From NCBI GenBank assembly GCA_000231825.2, contig JH720337.1:541122-605121 (forward strand): DNA of 64,000 nucleotides. Direction: 5' to 3'. Under the pieces are notes generated by a model. That model ran no database searches. It was given only the letters and a program-made list of their open reading frames with translations, and had not been told where the DNA came from. Positions 24,601 through 38,285 of the stretch are shown here, piece by piece. A program made the position numbers and the translations under genes. Positions within the stretch are counted from its first letter, which is position 1. Every line of letters starts with the position of its first letter. Origin of the DNA: Tetrahymena elliotti 4EA. Taxonomy: Eukaryota > Ciliophora > Oligohymenophorea > Hymenostomatida > Tetrahymenidae.

Positions 24601-27600
24601 GTGATTTGTATAAAGATTATTTTGGAGATTCAGAAGAAATTGAAGAATAAAATTAAGTTAAAGCAACAAACCAAACACTTCAAGTTCTTGGTGCTGATAA
24701 TACTTAATTAAAAGAGAAAGAATTCAAGTAAATTTATTCTTTTTGTTATTAATATCAAAAAACTTCTTTTTGAATAGATTTTATTTTTTTGTTCCTAATG
24801 ACTGTGAAAGCTTGATAGAATACCATTTGATAAGCAAGAAAAGATTGTTAAGCAAATTTTTTAATGATGAAGACATTTAAATCAAAGATATATCTTCAAA
24901 ATCCAAAGATATAACAGAGCTTATTAAATTCAAAAGTGCTTATGCAGAATTCATTTAGAGAGGAATTTTGAAATTAAATAAAAAAAGACTTTTAAAAATT
25001 ATCAAGATTAAAGCTTCAGTGTAATTTCTCTAATATTAAACCACAAATAACTAAGTTTTCAGAGTTAAAGCTATCAAAATCTTAACAATAGATGTAATAC
25101 AAATTTCAACAAAAAATTTAGAATGAGTAATATTTTTGTATTTTTTAGTCTAAAACACCCCAATATGCGACTTAAGAAAGAATGTAAAGACAGTAAAAAT
25201 ATCTAAAGATATTTATCAAAGATATAAACTAGAAGCACAATGATTTCAAAGTTAAAAAATTAAAAAAACAACAAGAAGAAGAGCTTAAAGAACAAGAAGA
25301 GTAAAAAAAAGAGGAAGAAGAGAAAGAATTGGACAATAAAAATAAAAAATAAAATTCAAACAAACTTATGAGCTTGCTCAAAAAGATCAAACCTACACAA
25401 AACGGAGGCAAAAAGAAAGTAAAAATTTCCTTTCAAATTAATATTTTTTTTATTATTTTAAAAGAAATTTTTTTCACTTTTCTTCACAAAAATAATTTCA
25501 AATTTTTACATTTTTTATTTTAACTCTTTTGTAAAGATTATTACAATTAATTTCATTTTAATGTCAGTGTTTATCTAATAACTTTTACTTTATCAATTAC
25601 AACTCTTACACTGCAACTTTATTTAAATTAAATCAATCTTTTTTAATAAAATATGAAATGAAAATTTACTGTTTACTTTTTTTCTACAAAATTCTTATCA
25701 AATAAATTGATTTTGAAAATATTTTCTATTATCTTTTTAAATTGATTTAACGTAAAAAATATATTTATTTTTAGACTGAAAAAGAAAACTTAGAGGAAAT
25801 AGATATCATGCTAAAAAAAAGAATTTTAGAATTTTTCAAACCAAAAAAGAGTTTGAAATATATAAAATCTGCGAGATTAAAAGGTTATGAATGGCTAAAG
25901 CAAAATAATCCAACTTAATAAAAGATACCCCCTCCTCCCCCTCCTCCTGCATCTAAGATGGATGTTAACATGATGAGTTCTTAAGAAAGGAATAATTAAA
26001 AAGCTGTCCAAAGAGTTTTAGATAAGAAAACGAGCATAGTTTTGTAAGATATTTTGTTTGTTTGTTTGATTTTATAAATATTTACTTGATTTCAACAAAT
26101 TAATTTTAAATTATAAAAAGAACAAACGGAAGACCTACTAATGATTAAAGAAATGCATTTAGATAAGGGAAAAAATAAAGCTCAAATTTATCTAAAACGA
26201 TGACGATAACTACACCAACTAGATAAGAAAAGGTTAAAAAATCTTAAATATTTGATGATGAATCTGATGAAGATAACTAAGAGCCAGAAGTAACTATCAG
26301 ATTAGCTCATAAAGTGAGAAGAGCTTTGCTGAACAAAGGTATTATTGGTGTAAGAGAAAGAAGTCTATTTTATGATCCAGCAAATATCAAAAGAAGAAGA
26401 GAAAGTGGTTAGCTATTTTTACTGAATTCAGATGAAAATATTGAGGGGAAAAAAACAATGTAAGAAATTTAAATATAACCTAGTGAATAAGAACTACCTT
26501 AGGCTCGTAAAAAATTATTTTTTTAAATTAATTGAATAATGATAACCCTTTTATTATAAATAATAAGCTTAATTAAATGCCATATAAAGACTAAAAAGAA
26601 TGTTCAAATAAGGAAAATTGCACCAAATGAATGAGCAAATAATAAAAGAAGAGGAAGAATAATCATTAAGAAAATCCTACAAATCCTCAAGAACAACTAA
26701 AACATTTAAAAAAGTAAATTGATTCAAATTTAATTCTATCTTCAATATATTTTTTTAGGTAAAAGACAGCAGTTCTTCAAGTGATAATGATGACAATCAC
26801 CATGATATTTTTGATGAAAACTAAAAATTCATAGAGCATAGGTCAGATGATTCTTTGGTTATAGAAAGAAACTTGATTGATAACTTGGAAAAAAATGAAG
26901 TGAAAGAGGAAGAGAGAGCTGTTGCTTAGAGTGTGGGATCTACATCTTCAAGTTTAAATGCCTAAAATGCTGTGAGAATTCTCAGACAAAGTCTAAAAAA
27001 TATGGAAACCCCAACAATACTTTCAATAGCAAATTTTACAGTCATTTTTATGTCTTTTGCAGTTTTTGCTTTGAGTTTAAGTCAGTTTTTACTTTTTAAA
27101 ACAAGAATGTCATAACTCTAAGATCTATTTGACATTATAGGAAGAGTCAGTACATATTCTGAATACACCATCAGATTCTATTACAATTATATTGATTTTT
27201 ACATGATCAACCAAAATTATTATGACCTCGCTCTTTACAATTCAGGTTGGTGGTAATAAGATGTAACTAAAATCAAAAAGAATCTGCTTGAATTCACTAA
27301 TTTTGAATTCGAGGACTTAAGTCAAGCTGGTCAAGAGATATCAGGAAAGACAGTAATTATTTGAAATTTTATCTTTATAAAAATAATATATTATGATTTT
27401 GATTGAATAATATTTATTTTTAATTAGGATTTAAGATCATATTTGTTTGAACCGATGCAATATACTATGCTAGTAGCTAAATAACCATAAATTCAATTCA
27501 GTAACTTTGAAAGCTATTTAAGACTATATATAAATTCAATTAATCAAACAATAGATTTGCCTTAAACTTATTTCACATAAACTAATTATTTCACTAATGA

Positions 27601-29044
27601 TTATCTTTTCTTCATTGATTAGAATAAAGATGAATAAATAAATTAAAATATTTTAAACATGAACAAAACTCGAACTATGATTTAAAATTAAAATGATAGC
27701 ATGACCTCAGATTTTATAATATAGTGGTCATTTACATTCTTTTTTATAATAACTACTTTCGTAGTTCTCTATCCTATCATGCTAAAATCCAGAATTAAAA
27801 TACATGATTCTTTATATCTCTTTACACGTATATCACTGAGGGACATTGATTATTATGAAGATCACTACAAGAAATTACATTTTTTCTTTAATTCTATAGA
27901 AAATGTATTTTTTTTAATGGAGGAAATAGAAAAGTTTATTGAAAGCCAGATTCTGCTTCTTTAAAAGCTTAAAAAGACTTCCGATTAAAGAGCAATAGTT
28001 CGTAGTCGTGATTACAAAGGAGTAAAAATCGATAGTCTACTATTCTTATTCTAGATATCATTAATTATGATAATATTTTTAGCTTTTGTTGTGCTCAAAG
28101 ATTACAAAGCACTCATCTTCTTAACTGACTTGAATGAAATAAAAAACCATTAAATTACTCAGCACTCTGTTTTATACAACAATCTTGTAGCTACTTGCAA
28201 TTATCATGAACTATTTAAAAATCTTTTAGATTCCAATAATTCCACTTAATTTAATTATGATGTTAATAATTTTTACACATTTGTGAACAAAAATAATAAA
28301 TTGTAAGAACATTTAATGGATAGCTATACCTTTTTTGGTTAGTTTCAGTCATCATATTAGTCATTCACTCAAAGTTTATTAGAGAATAGTATATGTACTG
28401 AAGTTCTTACTGGATTAAATTTGTAAATTATTTAAATTATAACAATCAAAAAAAATATTTTAACTCCAAAATTTACATTTTATTTGATGAATAAATAGGG
28501 ATCAATTAAATTAGTGTCAAACTCTATTTTAAGGTGTGTTAAATGAGAGCTATATTAACTTTTATGTTGCTTAATAGTCATACATGAAATTAAATGTTGA
28601 TAACTTGAAGCAATACTTTTAAAATGATGGATATGAATTTACTAAATAAAAAGCTGGCTAAATGATAAAAGAAAAACAAATATATGATATGAGATATCTA
28701 TATGATTATATTTCTAATACTACTTAATTGTGGTATTAATAATAAACAGTAAATTATTTTAAAGAAATATTTAAAAATTATTTAAATATATTATTAAATA
28801 GGATGCTATCAACTAAGGAATTACAGATTAAATAAATTATAATGTGATGTTACTTATCTTCTTTATCATATTTATTTTTCTATTTGTTGTCGTAGTGTGG
28901 TGGAAAGTTTTCTATGATCTTAAGAGAGATTCACAATGGGTTAATAGTTTTATTCTTCTTATCCCAATCTAGCTTCATAGAGAAAACTAATATCTAAAAT
29001 CATATTTAAAGAATAAACTAAACTTAAATAACTTTGGCTAATGA
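21641..29044 (+). CDS. Very large multi-pass membrane protein with PAS domain, about 2,000 aa
   Basis: It starts at ATG 21641 (MINRFLKNIQIL) and stops at TGA 29042-29044, with a dozen or more short GT-AG introns inferred. The N-terminal third is strongly hydrophobic with about eight or more membrane segments (IFIIVVNFLQLISM, IFVSVILVILLT, IYIVGVGLACFV-like). A cytosolic region follows, with a PAS domain at about 24030-24490: NMSTITWCSKNCLNVFGI, NLKGRSINDFMP, then IHKINDKDYIITDYDG. Next are a K/E-rich coiled coil (about 25250-25340), a polyproline run near 25930, and acidic linkers (DSSSSSDNDDNHHD). The C terminus has a further membrane block: ANFTVIFMSFAVFALSL, a loop of about 190 residues, TTFVVLYPIML, LIMIIFLAFVVL, a second loop, and LLIFFIIFIFLFVVVVWW. 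This matches the large Tetrahymena PAS/TM family, thought to be sensory. No cyclase or kinase domain is visible, so any output domain is unknown. Confidence 0.82.
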
Positions 29045-30215
29045 AAAGTTTTATTAATTTTGTTGTTTATTCCTATTAAGATGATAAAATTAAATTCTAC
29101 CTGATAAAACTTAATTTATGTTATGAATAATTCTTTTTAAATTTTTTTATTTAATGTAATAAGTAAGACTTAATTTTAATAATTTTTATTTAAAAATTGT
29201 GAAAATTTTCAAAGCCTTTCTCATTTTGATGTTTTAAAATAGAGAAGCTCTAAATAAATTTAAATATTTAGAAATCTATTTCAATTTTCCAACTTAGTTC
29301 ACCATTAAAAAATATTTCAATTCAAATGTTTTAATTAAAAAAGTATAAATATGTGTTAGAAAATACATTTTTTAAACAAACATTGACATCTCTTTTTGTT
29401 TTTTCATTATTTTCTAAAATTTGAAGAAAATTAAAAAATATGAATATTTATCAAAATAGAAAATTTAAAAATTTCTTAACATTTCCAAACTTTTACACTT
29501 TGCTGCAGAAATTAGTAAATTTATACATTTTAAGGTTTGCTTTAAGGGAGGGATAAAGTAATATTTACTAACAAGGTTAACTACCAGATATGAGTATTTT
29601 ACTTAGTTTATTTTGAAAAGTATCATTATTTGTTGAAGTAAAAATTAAAAATTTTTTAGCAATAATTAAAAGAATTAATAAGTTATTATTTATTTTTTTC
29701 AATTTTATTGATTCTAAGTTTAAACGTTAATAGGTATGTAGGTAAGTAAAAGGGGAATTACAAATACAAGAAACCAAATAATAAAAGAAGATGTTTTTAT
29801 TTAATCTATTGAGAGAAATGTAGATGTAATTTTACAATCAGTTTAAATGGTAGGATTGGGAGAAATAAAAATCTGCCATTCATTTTTGTTAGTAATCACA
29901 TTGTATAAACCTATCACATAAATCAGTAAATAGCTCGTCAAAAATAATCGAAGTCTTCTAGGAGGGTCTAGAGACTCATTAAACAATAATTTCAGGATTA
30001 ATGATTTAAAAAATTAGTATTATATTAATAATAATAATAATTCATTAAAAAAAGGTGAAATAAATTTATTAAAAATAGTGTTAAAATACATAGTAGGTAC
30101 ACTGTAATAATCTAGTTGATACAATTAAGCACAAAATATCAATATATTGAAAGGAAAATCAAAGTAAATTACAACATTAAATATCAGGCTTGCCCTTAAA
30201 ATTAGATTAAGAAAA
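29045..30215. other. Intergenic, AT-rich
   Basis: This is the 3' flank of the PAS gene and the promoter side of the kinase gene. It contains short ATA/AAT microsatellite-like runs near 30020. No coding frame is supported. Confidence 0.5.
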
Positions 30216-32833
30216 ATGGACAAATACTAGTTGGTAAAGAATCTTGGTGATGGCACCTATGGAACCGTATTCAAGGCAATTAATAAAGAGAATGGTGAAA
30301 TAGTTGCTATCAAAAAAATGAAAAGAAAATATAGAAATTGGGACGAGTGCATGTCTCTCAGAGAAGTTAAATCTCTTCGTAAAATGAACCACCCAAATCT
30401 AGTTAAGCTGAAAGAAGTTCTTCAAATTAAAGATGAGCTTATGCTTGTTTTTGAGTATGTAGATCTCAATTTATACTAAATGTACATGTCTTATAAAGAG
30501 AAGAAATCATAGATTCCAGAGTCCGTTATTAAGAAAATAGTATATCAAATAGCACTAGGTTTAGATTCACTACATAACACAGGCTATTTTCATAGGGACC
30601 TTAAGCCAGAAAATCTATTAGTTAATATGGCTTCTTTAAATGTAAAGGTCTGTGATTTTGGACTTGCTAGGGAGGTAAGGAATAATCTTATATAATAAAT
30701 AGAATAAATAAGCTTAACACCTTTAACTATAAATTTCACCAGTTTAATAAAAATTTAAAGTAGTGATTTTGCCTTTATTTTAAACATAAAAACGTTTTCA
30801 TGATAAAATTATTCACAATATTTCCTACTGATGCAATACCTGCTCAAATATATATTTTATCTCCGCTTAGAATTTCCAAATTTTTTGGTTATTTTTGAAC
30901 TAACGCCCAATTTTATTTGGTTTTTTTTTTTTTGCAAAAAACAATTGCAAACAAACCTGTAAAATAGTTGGAAATTAAAGACAAAGAATAAAAAAAGCAT
31001 ATGAATGATGCGTAATAGTAATTAGTACTTTTAAAATGAATGAAACTTTAGAGTAATATCTGTAAGAACTATTTATTCAAGAAATAGTTTTTAAAAGTGA
31101 AAAATAATTTATCAATAATGTTGCTCTTTAAAATTTTATGAGCATATTTTTTTGAATTAAAAGAGAAATTTTATTCTGAAATTGCTATCCTAAACCTGGT
31201 TCTACCACTTATAAAACTCCTATCATTAACAAATTTAGAATCATTTAAATACGCATAATATTTTTAAATGAGGAGGATTATTTAATAATATTGTGATTAA
31301 TTCTTAATTCATTTGCGGAAATGAAATTAAAAGATAATAATATCCAGACAATAGTAGCTATCATAGATTTATAGCTATCCTAGCCAAACAATTTTATTTT
31401 GTGGCTAAAATTTATTCATAGTATTTAATTTATAAATATTTTTAAAAATAAATTTATAATTTTGACCATCAAAAATCATTGGTTAATTAATTAAAGTATG
31501 TCTATTATTAATTCAGGTAAGATGTCGTCCACCTTTTACTGAGTATGTCTCTACTAGATGGTACAGAGCCCCAGAAATACTTTTACATAGCCAAAATTAT
31601 AACTCTCCTATTGATGTGTTTGCTTTAGGTTGCATTATGGCAGAGCTGTATAATCTATAACCATTGTTTTCAGGTTCAAATGAAGTAGACTAGTTTTACA
31701 AAATAGTAAGTATTTTAGGTACACCTTAAAATTGGAATGAAGGTGCTAAATTAGCTTAAAAGTTGTAGCTTACTATCCCAAAAAAGGAACCTCTACCCTT
31801 ACCTTAAGTAGTACCAAGAGCCTCTGTTGAAGCACTTTAACTTCTTGGTGATATGCTCCAATATGACCCAATGAAGCGTCCTACTGCAATCCAAATAATG
31901 AAATACCCTTATTTTGACGATATCAGAAAAGATAGCTCTGAAACAAATGGAAGCTAAGTATTTAGTCATTCTAATTTGCAAGAAGGCTATTCTGCTGGAA
32001 ATGCTTTAAACCCATAAAAATCTCATCACACTCTAAGTATTACAAATATAAATAACTAGGGTAATGAAAATACATACAAAGAAGTAAAGAATCCATGGTT
32101 CACTAATAACTAGTAGCCTTATTAATAATAATCTGTTTTGAATGAGAATAATTTTGCTAAAAAGTAGAACACTCAATCATATCAACAATTTAGCACCCTT
32201 AATTTGAGCAAGCCATAAAATCCTTTCTAATAATATAAAGATGAATTTTTGAAAAATTAAAATATTTACTCTAAACAACATGTGCAAGACTCTAATTATG
32301 CTAAAAGAGCTGCTAACCAAATGCTTTATGAGTAGTAATAGTCTTCTTAAAACATTAATCCCTCATCCACTAACTACCACTTTGCAAGCAAATCAAATTT
32401 AAATGGAGTTTAAAACTAAGGATTACCTTTTGGTGGTACTTTAGAAAGACCCTTAAACTTCAATAGCTAATATGATCTCTAGAAAATGACAAGGAGATAA
32501 AATAATTTGCTTAAAAAGAATTATGAAAATTTGAATTCTGTGAACAGTAAAGAAGCACAATATTTAAATTAACCAAAATATAGTGATTTACATAGCTCTA
32601 ATGATAATTAAGCAGCTGCTTTTTTCAATTAATTTAACAAAGCTTAGATTAGCAATAATAATTATCAAAACTATCATAACTCTAAAAACTCATCACTACC
32701 TCCTGAATATAGTAATTATATTATTTTTTACTGCATTTAATTCTTAACTCTATTTTAATTAAATAAAGGAAATGATTCAGAAGCTCAACAGTTGAATAAA
32801 ATGTTTGAAGATAAACTAAACTGGGCATTTTGA
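30216..32833 (+). CDS. RCK-family protein kinase (MAK/ICK/MOK, LF4-like), about 572 aa
   Basis: It starts at ATG 30216 ([18 protein letters not shown]) and stops at TGA 32831-32833. All kinase landmarks are present: the glycine loop [13 protein letters not shown] lysine, [18 protein letters not shown], the activation loop [17 protein letters not shown] and [13 protein letters not shown]. The TEY motif followed by [13 protein letters not shown], and the region [14 protein letters not shown], are typical of the MAK/ICK/MOK (RCK) kinases, CDK-like enzymes that in flagellates and mammals regulate cilium length and intraflagellar transport. After residue about 300 the tail is Q/N/S-rich and probably disordered, as in relatives. 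An unusually long intron (30675-31516, 842 bp) splits the DFG and TEY motifs. A second one (32712-32768, 57 bp, length divisible by three) may be retained or removed. Substrate specificity cannot be read from sequence. Confidence 0.93.
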
Positions 32834-33700
32834 TCTGTTTAGTTTCAAGCATTAAAAACTTAATTTTATAAAAAATAAATTTATTTACAAAAACAAAAAC
32901 ATTCTAGTTAATGTTAAATAAAACAAACTGAAAAAAGGAAAATAAAAAACTACTGGCTTACAATAAACAAATAAACCAGCAAAAATCTTTATAAAATGTT
33001 TAAATAATAATAAAATAATCAATCAACCAATAAAACAAACCAACATACTCTAAAGTTAATTAAAATAATAATTAAAACATAAGTTTTAAAATAACTCTTA
33101 TAAATAAATATCTTATTTACTGTTGTACTATTCTTCTTCTTTTCTTTGTATCCCACCACATATTCAATAAATAATTATTAATATTATTCTAAAACCAACT
33201 TAATTTAAATGAAAACTTAACTTCAACAAAGATTTTGGTGTTTGAGTTTGGAATTAAGATAACTATGAGGTTATTTATTTAAAAGTTATTTATTTTATTA
33301 AATCGATAATACTTTATGTCAAAAATTTTTTTTGGAGATAAGGTGTGATGATGATAAAAAACACTATTATAAAAAGTTTTAAACACAAACGTATTAATTT
33401 ACAAAATATTAGTTAAAAAAAAGAAATTTGAAAGTTAAACTGAAAAGGTTTATTTCAAAAATTTTATTGGTCAGTATCTTAAAATATAAACGAATTTAAT
33501 AAGACTTTGAAGATTTTGTTTAATAGTTTTCAATTGATTTATTGATAACGTAATCAATTAATTGAAAAGTTTATATTTACATACATAAGTAGAAAATAAA
33601 AATTATCCAAAGAATTTGAAAATAAGCAAAATTATTTATTTGAAAAATATCTTTTTTGTTGTCATCCTTTCACATTTATAAATTCAATAAAGAGGTACTT
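32834..33700. other. Intergenic, AT-rich
   Basis: This lies between two plus-strand genes. It is A-rich with CAAA/AAACA runs and no supported feature. Confidence 0.5.
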
Positions 33701-36700
33701 ATGATGAGCAGAAGTCATGAAACTGTAAATAAATTGAATTAAAAATTAAACATTGAGAAAACAATAATGCAAAAAGAAACAATTTTTTTATGTATGATAA
33801 AATTCTTAGAGTGGTTCTAATTTTAATACAGAAGCAGATGATCCTAATAAAGATTTTATTCTTTAACAGTGTAAAAAAGCTATAGAAGAGCTTCACTATG
33901 AATTAGAAAGATAAGGATAACTTAATTAGCAATTGATAATTGAAAAGGAGCATCAATTTTAGTAAATCTAGAGATATGAATCCACATTTAATACTTATTT
34001 AGAAGAGATTAATTCATATAAAGGTAATTATCATTATTATTTTAATTTATGAAATTGCTTTTATTTGAATATTAAGATGTCTTATTTTAATTTAAATAAA
34101 AATATTTAGAGGAATTATAGAATCTAGCTGCTGAAGTGCATAGTCTGAAATAGATTAATGAAAGTTTAGAAATGGAGTTGAATTCAAAGTCAGATATTTA
34201 GGCATAATATGAAGAAATTAAAAATGAATTAATTAAAAAGAATGAAGCTTATTAATATTTGTAGAAAGTAAATGAAGACTTAGAAAAAAGACATGCAATT
34301 ATGAATGAATGGTCAACAACTTTTGATGAAGTTAATGTACGAATTTAGCAAACTGTACAAGAAAGGGATAGTAATAATAAAATTAAAATTTATTTTTTGC
34401 TTAATGCGTTTTATGGAATATCTTTAAAGGAATATATTATTGAATCAATTAATAGGTTTAATATCAGAAAATGAGATTCTAAAAAATAGACTTGAAAATG
34501 TATAAAGGAATTTGATAGAAAGTGAAAAGCTGAATAGCTTATATGAAAAATAAGTAGAAAATGAATAGTAGGATTTAAAGTATAAGCAATTTGTGCACTA
34601 ACTCCAATTATAAAATGATTAATAAAAAGAATAAATTAAAGTTTTAGAATAGAAATTAGAAGTTGAATATTTGAATTATAACAAACAAATATTTAATACC
34701 CTTCAAGTTTAAAATGATTAGTTAAAAGAATAGATCAGCTTACTCTAAAAAAGGATTGAAGAACAGGAAGATTAGCAAATAAGCAAGCATTATGTAGCTA
34801 GCCTTCAAATTGAAAATCAACAACTTAAAGAAAAAAATGAAATTTTGGAAAATAAATTGTAAGAAGAAAATCAAAAATACAAAGTTATTGTCAAGTAAAC
34901 CTCAAAAATTTATTTTTATTCAGCAACACTATTTTCTAAAAAGCTTACTTACATATAATTAACTAGGTTTATTAATTTTAAATACAGTTTTGTTTTATTT
35001 ACATTCCTCAACTTCCCTTTTTTTTACATTTTAATTTCAGATTTCGAAATTATTTTTTTATCTGCTTATAAAATGTCTTTCAACTGTTTTAATTTTATAA
35101 AACAGGAAATATGAGCAGAATATGGATTTAATGAAATAAAATATGCAACTCGATGTAGAGAAAACATTTGATAAAATTTAAGAAAAAGTAGAGTTAAGCT
35201 CAATAGAAGTAGAAAGATTAAAGGAGTCGAAACTAAAATTAGAGGAAGAAAATGTATAATTAAAGGAATAGATAAGAGAACTTAGACAAGAAATTAGAAA
35301 AAGTAATATTGAAGCTTCTGCAATAGAACAAAACATGCACCATTCTGTAAGATAAATTTAGCAAGAAACTTAATTTGAACAATAGCAGAAAAATTTTGAA
35401 ATTGATTCTCTTTAATAGAAATTGATATTAGTTTAAAATGAAAGTAAAAACATAAAAATTCAATATGATAAAGTAGTTGAATAATTCAATCAGCAAAATG
35501 ATAAAATATTTGATTTGTAGGCAGCCATTTAGAATAAGGATTTAAGGATTTAAGAGCTGTAAAATGCTATTGATTAATTTGATAGAAATAACTCTTTGTA
35601 TTCAAAAAAAATTAAAAATATATAAAGCTAAGAAAACGATCTCCTTTATGTAATTTTATTTAAAAATGAGTATCAAAATAAATTTATCATTTTATGTAGC
35701 AAAATGAATACTTAAGATCAAGGCTTATTGAGTTTTAAAAAGAATTATAAAATTTGTAAAGAGATGTATTTGAGTAACTAGAATAGGAAGATCAAAAGAC
35801 CTAAGAATTAGAAAGAAGAATTCTGTAATCCTCAAAATAGATGGATAACAAAAATCAGGATATTGAAGAGCTTAGAATAGAAATTACACAACTAAGAAAA
35901 AATTAGGGAAGTGCAACTTTTGAAGCACAAAGATTAAGAATAGAAAATGATGATTTAAAAAAACTGCTTGCTAGATATGATATTAGATTCTAAGAATTAG
36001 AAAATAGTATGTAAAAAGGAAACAAACAAGAAATGTACAAAGATTAACAAATTGAAGATTTAAGGAATTAAATTAGACAAGAAAGATTAAATAGAACTAA
36101 TGAATAAAATTTGATTTTAGTAATTTCTATCACATTTTTTTCTCAAAACAGTTTTTTTATTATTATTCTTATTAAGTCTTTAAAGGATAATTTAAGAAGT
36201 CTTTAAGAATAACTAGATGTTAGTAATTAAAGATATCATGATGAAATAAAAAGGAGAGATAAAGAAGTTTAGATCATCAGAAGTCAATATGATTAATCTG
36301 TAGAAAAAGTAATTCTATTTTTTCAATTTCTTCTATTACTAAGAACCAAATGAATGACTAGTCATGTTTAAGTACAAACAAATAATAATTCTAAATTATC
36401 GTATCTTTTTTCTCAAAAGAATATTAATTTGGATTTTAACAAATAATGCTTCCAAAAAAATATTTTATTTACTTTATCCTTAATTTTACTCAAATTGACT
36501 TTAGTTACTGATGTTAATTTTTTTTTTTTCTACAAATTATATTTTTATTATTTATGGTGTTTTTTCTTTTTGTTTCTCACACTTTTGTTAAATTAAAATT
36601 AGATTTTACATCAAAAAAATAATGCTGATATAGAAAATGAAAAATACAATTCTGTCAAAACGATTAAGTATCAAAATAATGGATCAAATATATCAAATAG

Positions 36701-37171
36701 ACATCAGTTTATGGCTGCATCACCTTAACGAGATTATATAGTAAGAGATAATACTGATCATAATAACTATAGTGAATTTAATACAGCTAGACCATGCTAT
36801 ACATCGAGTAATCAAATACAGAACTTCTCTTTAGCCTAGACTCCTTTAAATAATAGAGGGATTATGAAGTAGGATAGATAACAAAATAATTCTTGCAATA
36901 AGAGATTGCATGGTTCATTCATTAATAAATTTAAAAATGTAAATTAATTAATTAATTTGTTAGATTTTTTGAAATAAATTAAATTAAAATCCAAACGCTC
37001 TTTTTTTAGATGAATTTACTAATTAATTAATGGATCAATAAATAATTTTGTTTTTGTTAAATAAATATTAAGCTACTTTTTTATTTTTAAAACAATAATT
37101 TTATTTCTTCAAAAAAGGTTGTAGATAGATTAGAGAATAAGCTAGAATTGATTTAAAAAGAAATAAACTGA
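33701..37171 (+). CDS. Long coiled-coil protein, about 800 aa, multi-exon
   Basis: It starts at ATG 33701 (MMSRSHET, then an intron) and stops at TGA 37169-37171 (RLENKLELIQKEIN). Introns are inferred near 33725-33811, 34025-34110, 34373-34428, 34895-35104, 35650-35700, 36119-36180, 36308-36600 and 36940-37118. Nearly the whole protein is heptad-like and charged: KAIEELHYELERQGQL, LKNRLENVQRNLIESEKL, VERLKESKLKLEEENVQL, RLIEFQKELQNLQRD, QRLRIENDDLKKLL. A short non-helical S/N/R-rich region (SNISNRHQFMAASPQRDY) precedes the C terminus. No motor, EF-hand or membrane segment is seen. It is likely a cytoskeletal, basal-body or ciliary structural protein; the specific orthologue cannot be named from sequence alone. 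Confidence 0.8.
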
Positions 37172-38285
37172 AAGAAAGAAGTTAATTTTCTTCTGTTTAA
37201 GATCCATTTATTTTGATTCATGAATCTTAAAAGAATAAATGAAATAAATTTACTATTTTGGGTAGTATAACATTTATTAAAAAAAACTATAATTTTAATT
37301 AAAAATAATCTTTCAAAGTTAATGAAAATATTTATGTATTATTTTATATATTTTGTTTTAATCTTAATTCTTTGCACATGTTAACATATCACTATTGCTA
37401 GAATAGCTCAAAATCAATTTACATATTTTTGCGAGTAAATAAGCATTTCTTTTATTTAACATAATTTTTTCAAGAGAATAAACAAAATTAATTTTAAATG
37501 ATAAATTTTTATTTAAGTAAACTAATTTTTTTGTTTTGCATAAAAAATTGATCTTTTTTTCAATAAAACTTGGGTTATTTACGTATATGTAAATTAAGTT
37601 AAGAATTAAGAATTGTAAGTAGAATATTTTATGTTTTATTGTGAATATAGATTGATTAATTTAGGATAATAGACTAAATCAGTTATTAAAAGTGAAATGA
37701 AATCTAAGGTAAATAGATGGTTTAAAGTATAAAGAATAAAGTTTAACCAATTAATTATTTAATTTTTAGTAACAACTTTTTATTTAATTGAATTTCGCAG
37801 TTTAAATACAGAAAAAAAACCAAAACAATTAGTATATTTAATTAAAGAATGTTATTGTTAGTATAGATGGAGCATTCATTATCTTTGATTAAATTATTTA
37901 TTTACATTAAAATCTAATTATAGCTTTTTAAGTTATATTTAATATATTTTTTATCATTTTTATTATTGAAATAGTAAGATTAAATAGGAATTAAGTTAAA
38001 TATTCAGGTATTTTTTCCTTAATAATTTTCATACACTTTCGTTCTTTCTTCCAGGCAGAAAGCATCTTTCTCTGTTAATTATTCAATTTTCATTTATTAT
38101 TATTGATTGATTGGGTTAGTAAATTTATTTTTTAGTAATTTTGAATAAGTTAGTACAAGATTTTCTTAAATATTAAGAAAGCTATTAAAATGTTTGATTA
38201 TGATATTCCAAAATGATTGAAATAAACATTTTTAATTCGGAGATCGTTTTGAATCAGTCAGTCAGTAAGTAAAGATATCAATAAA
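37172..38285. other. Convergent intergenic region
   Basis: It separates the 3' ends of the coiled-coil gene (+) and the next gene (-). It is AT-rich and I see no supported gene. Confidence 0.5.
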
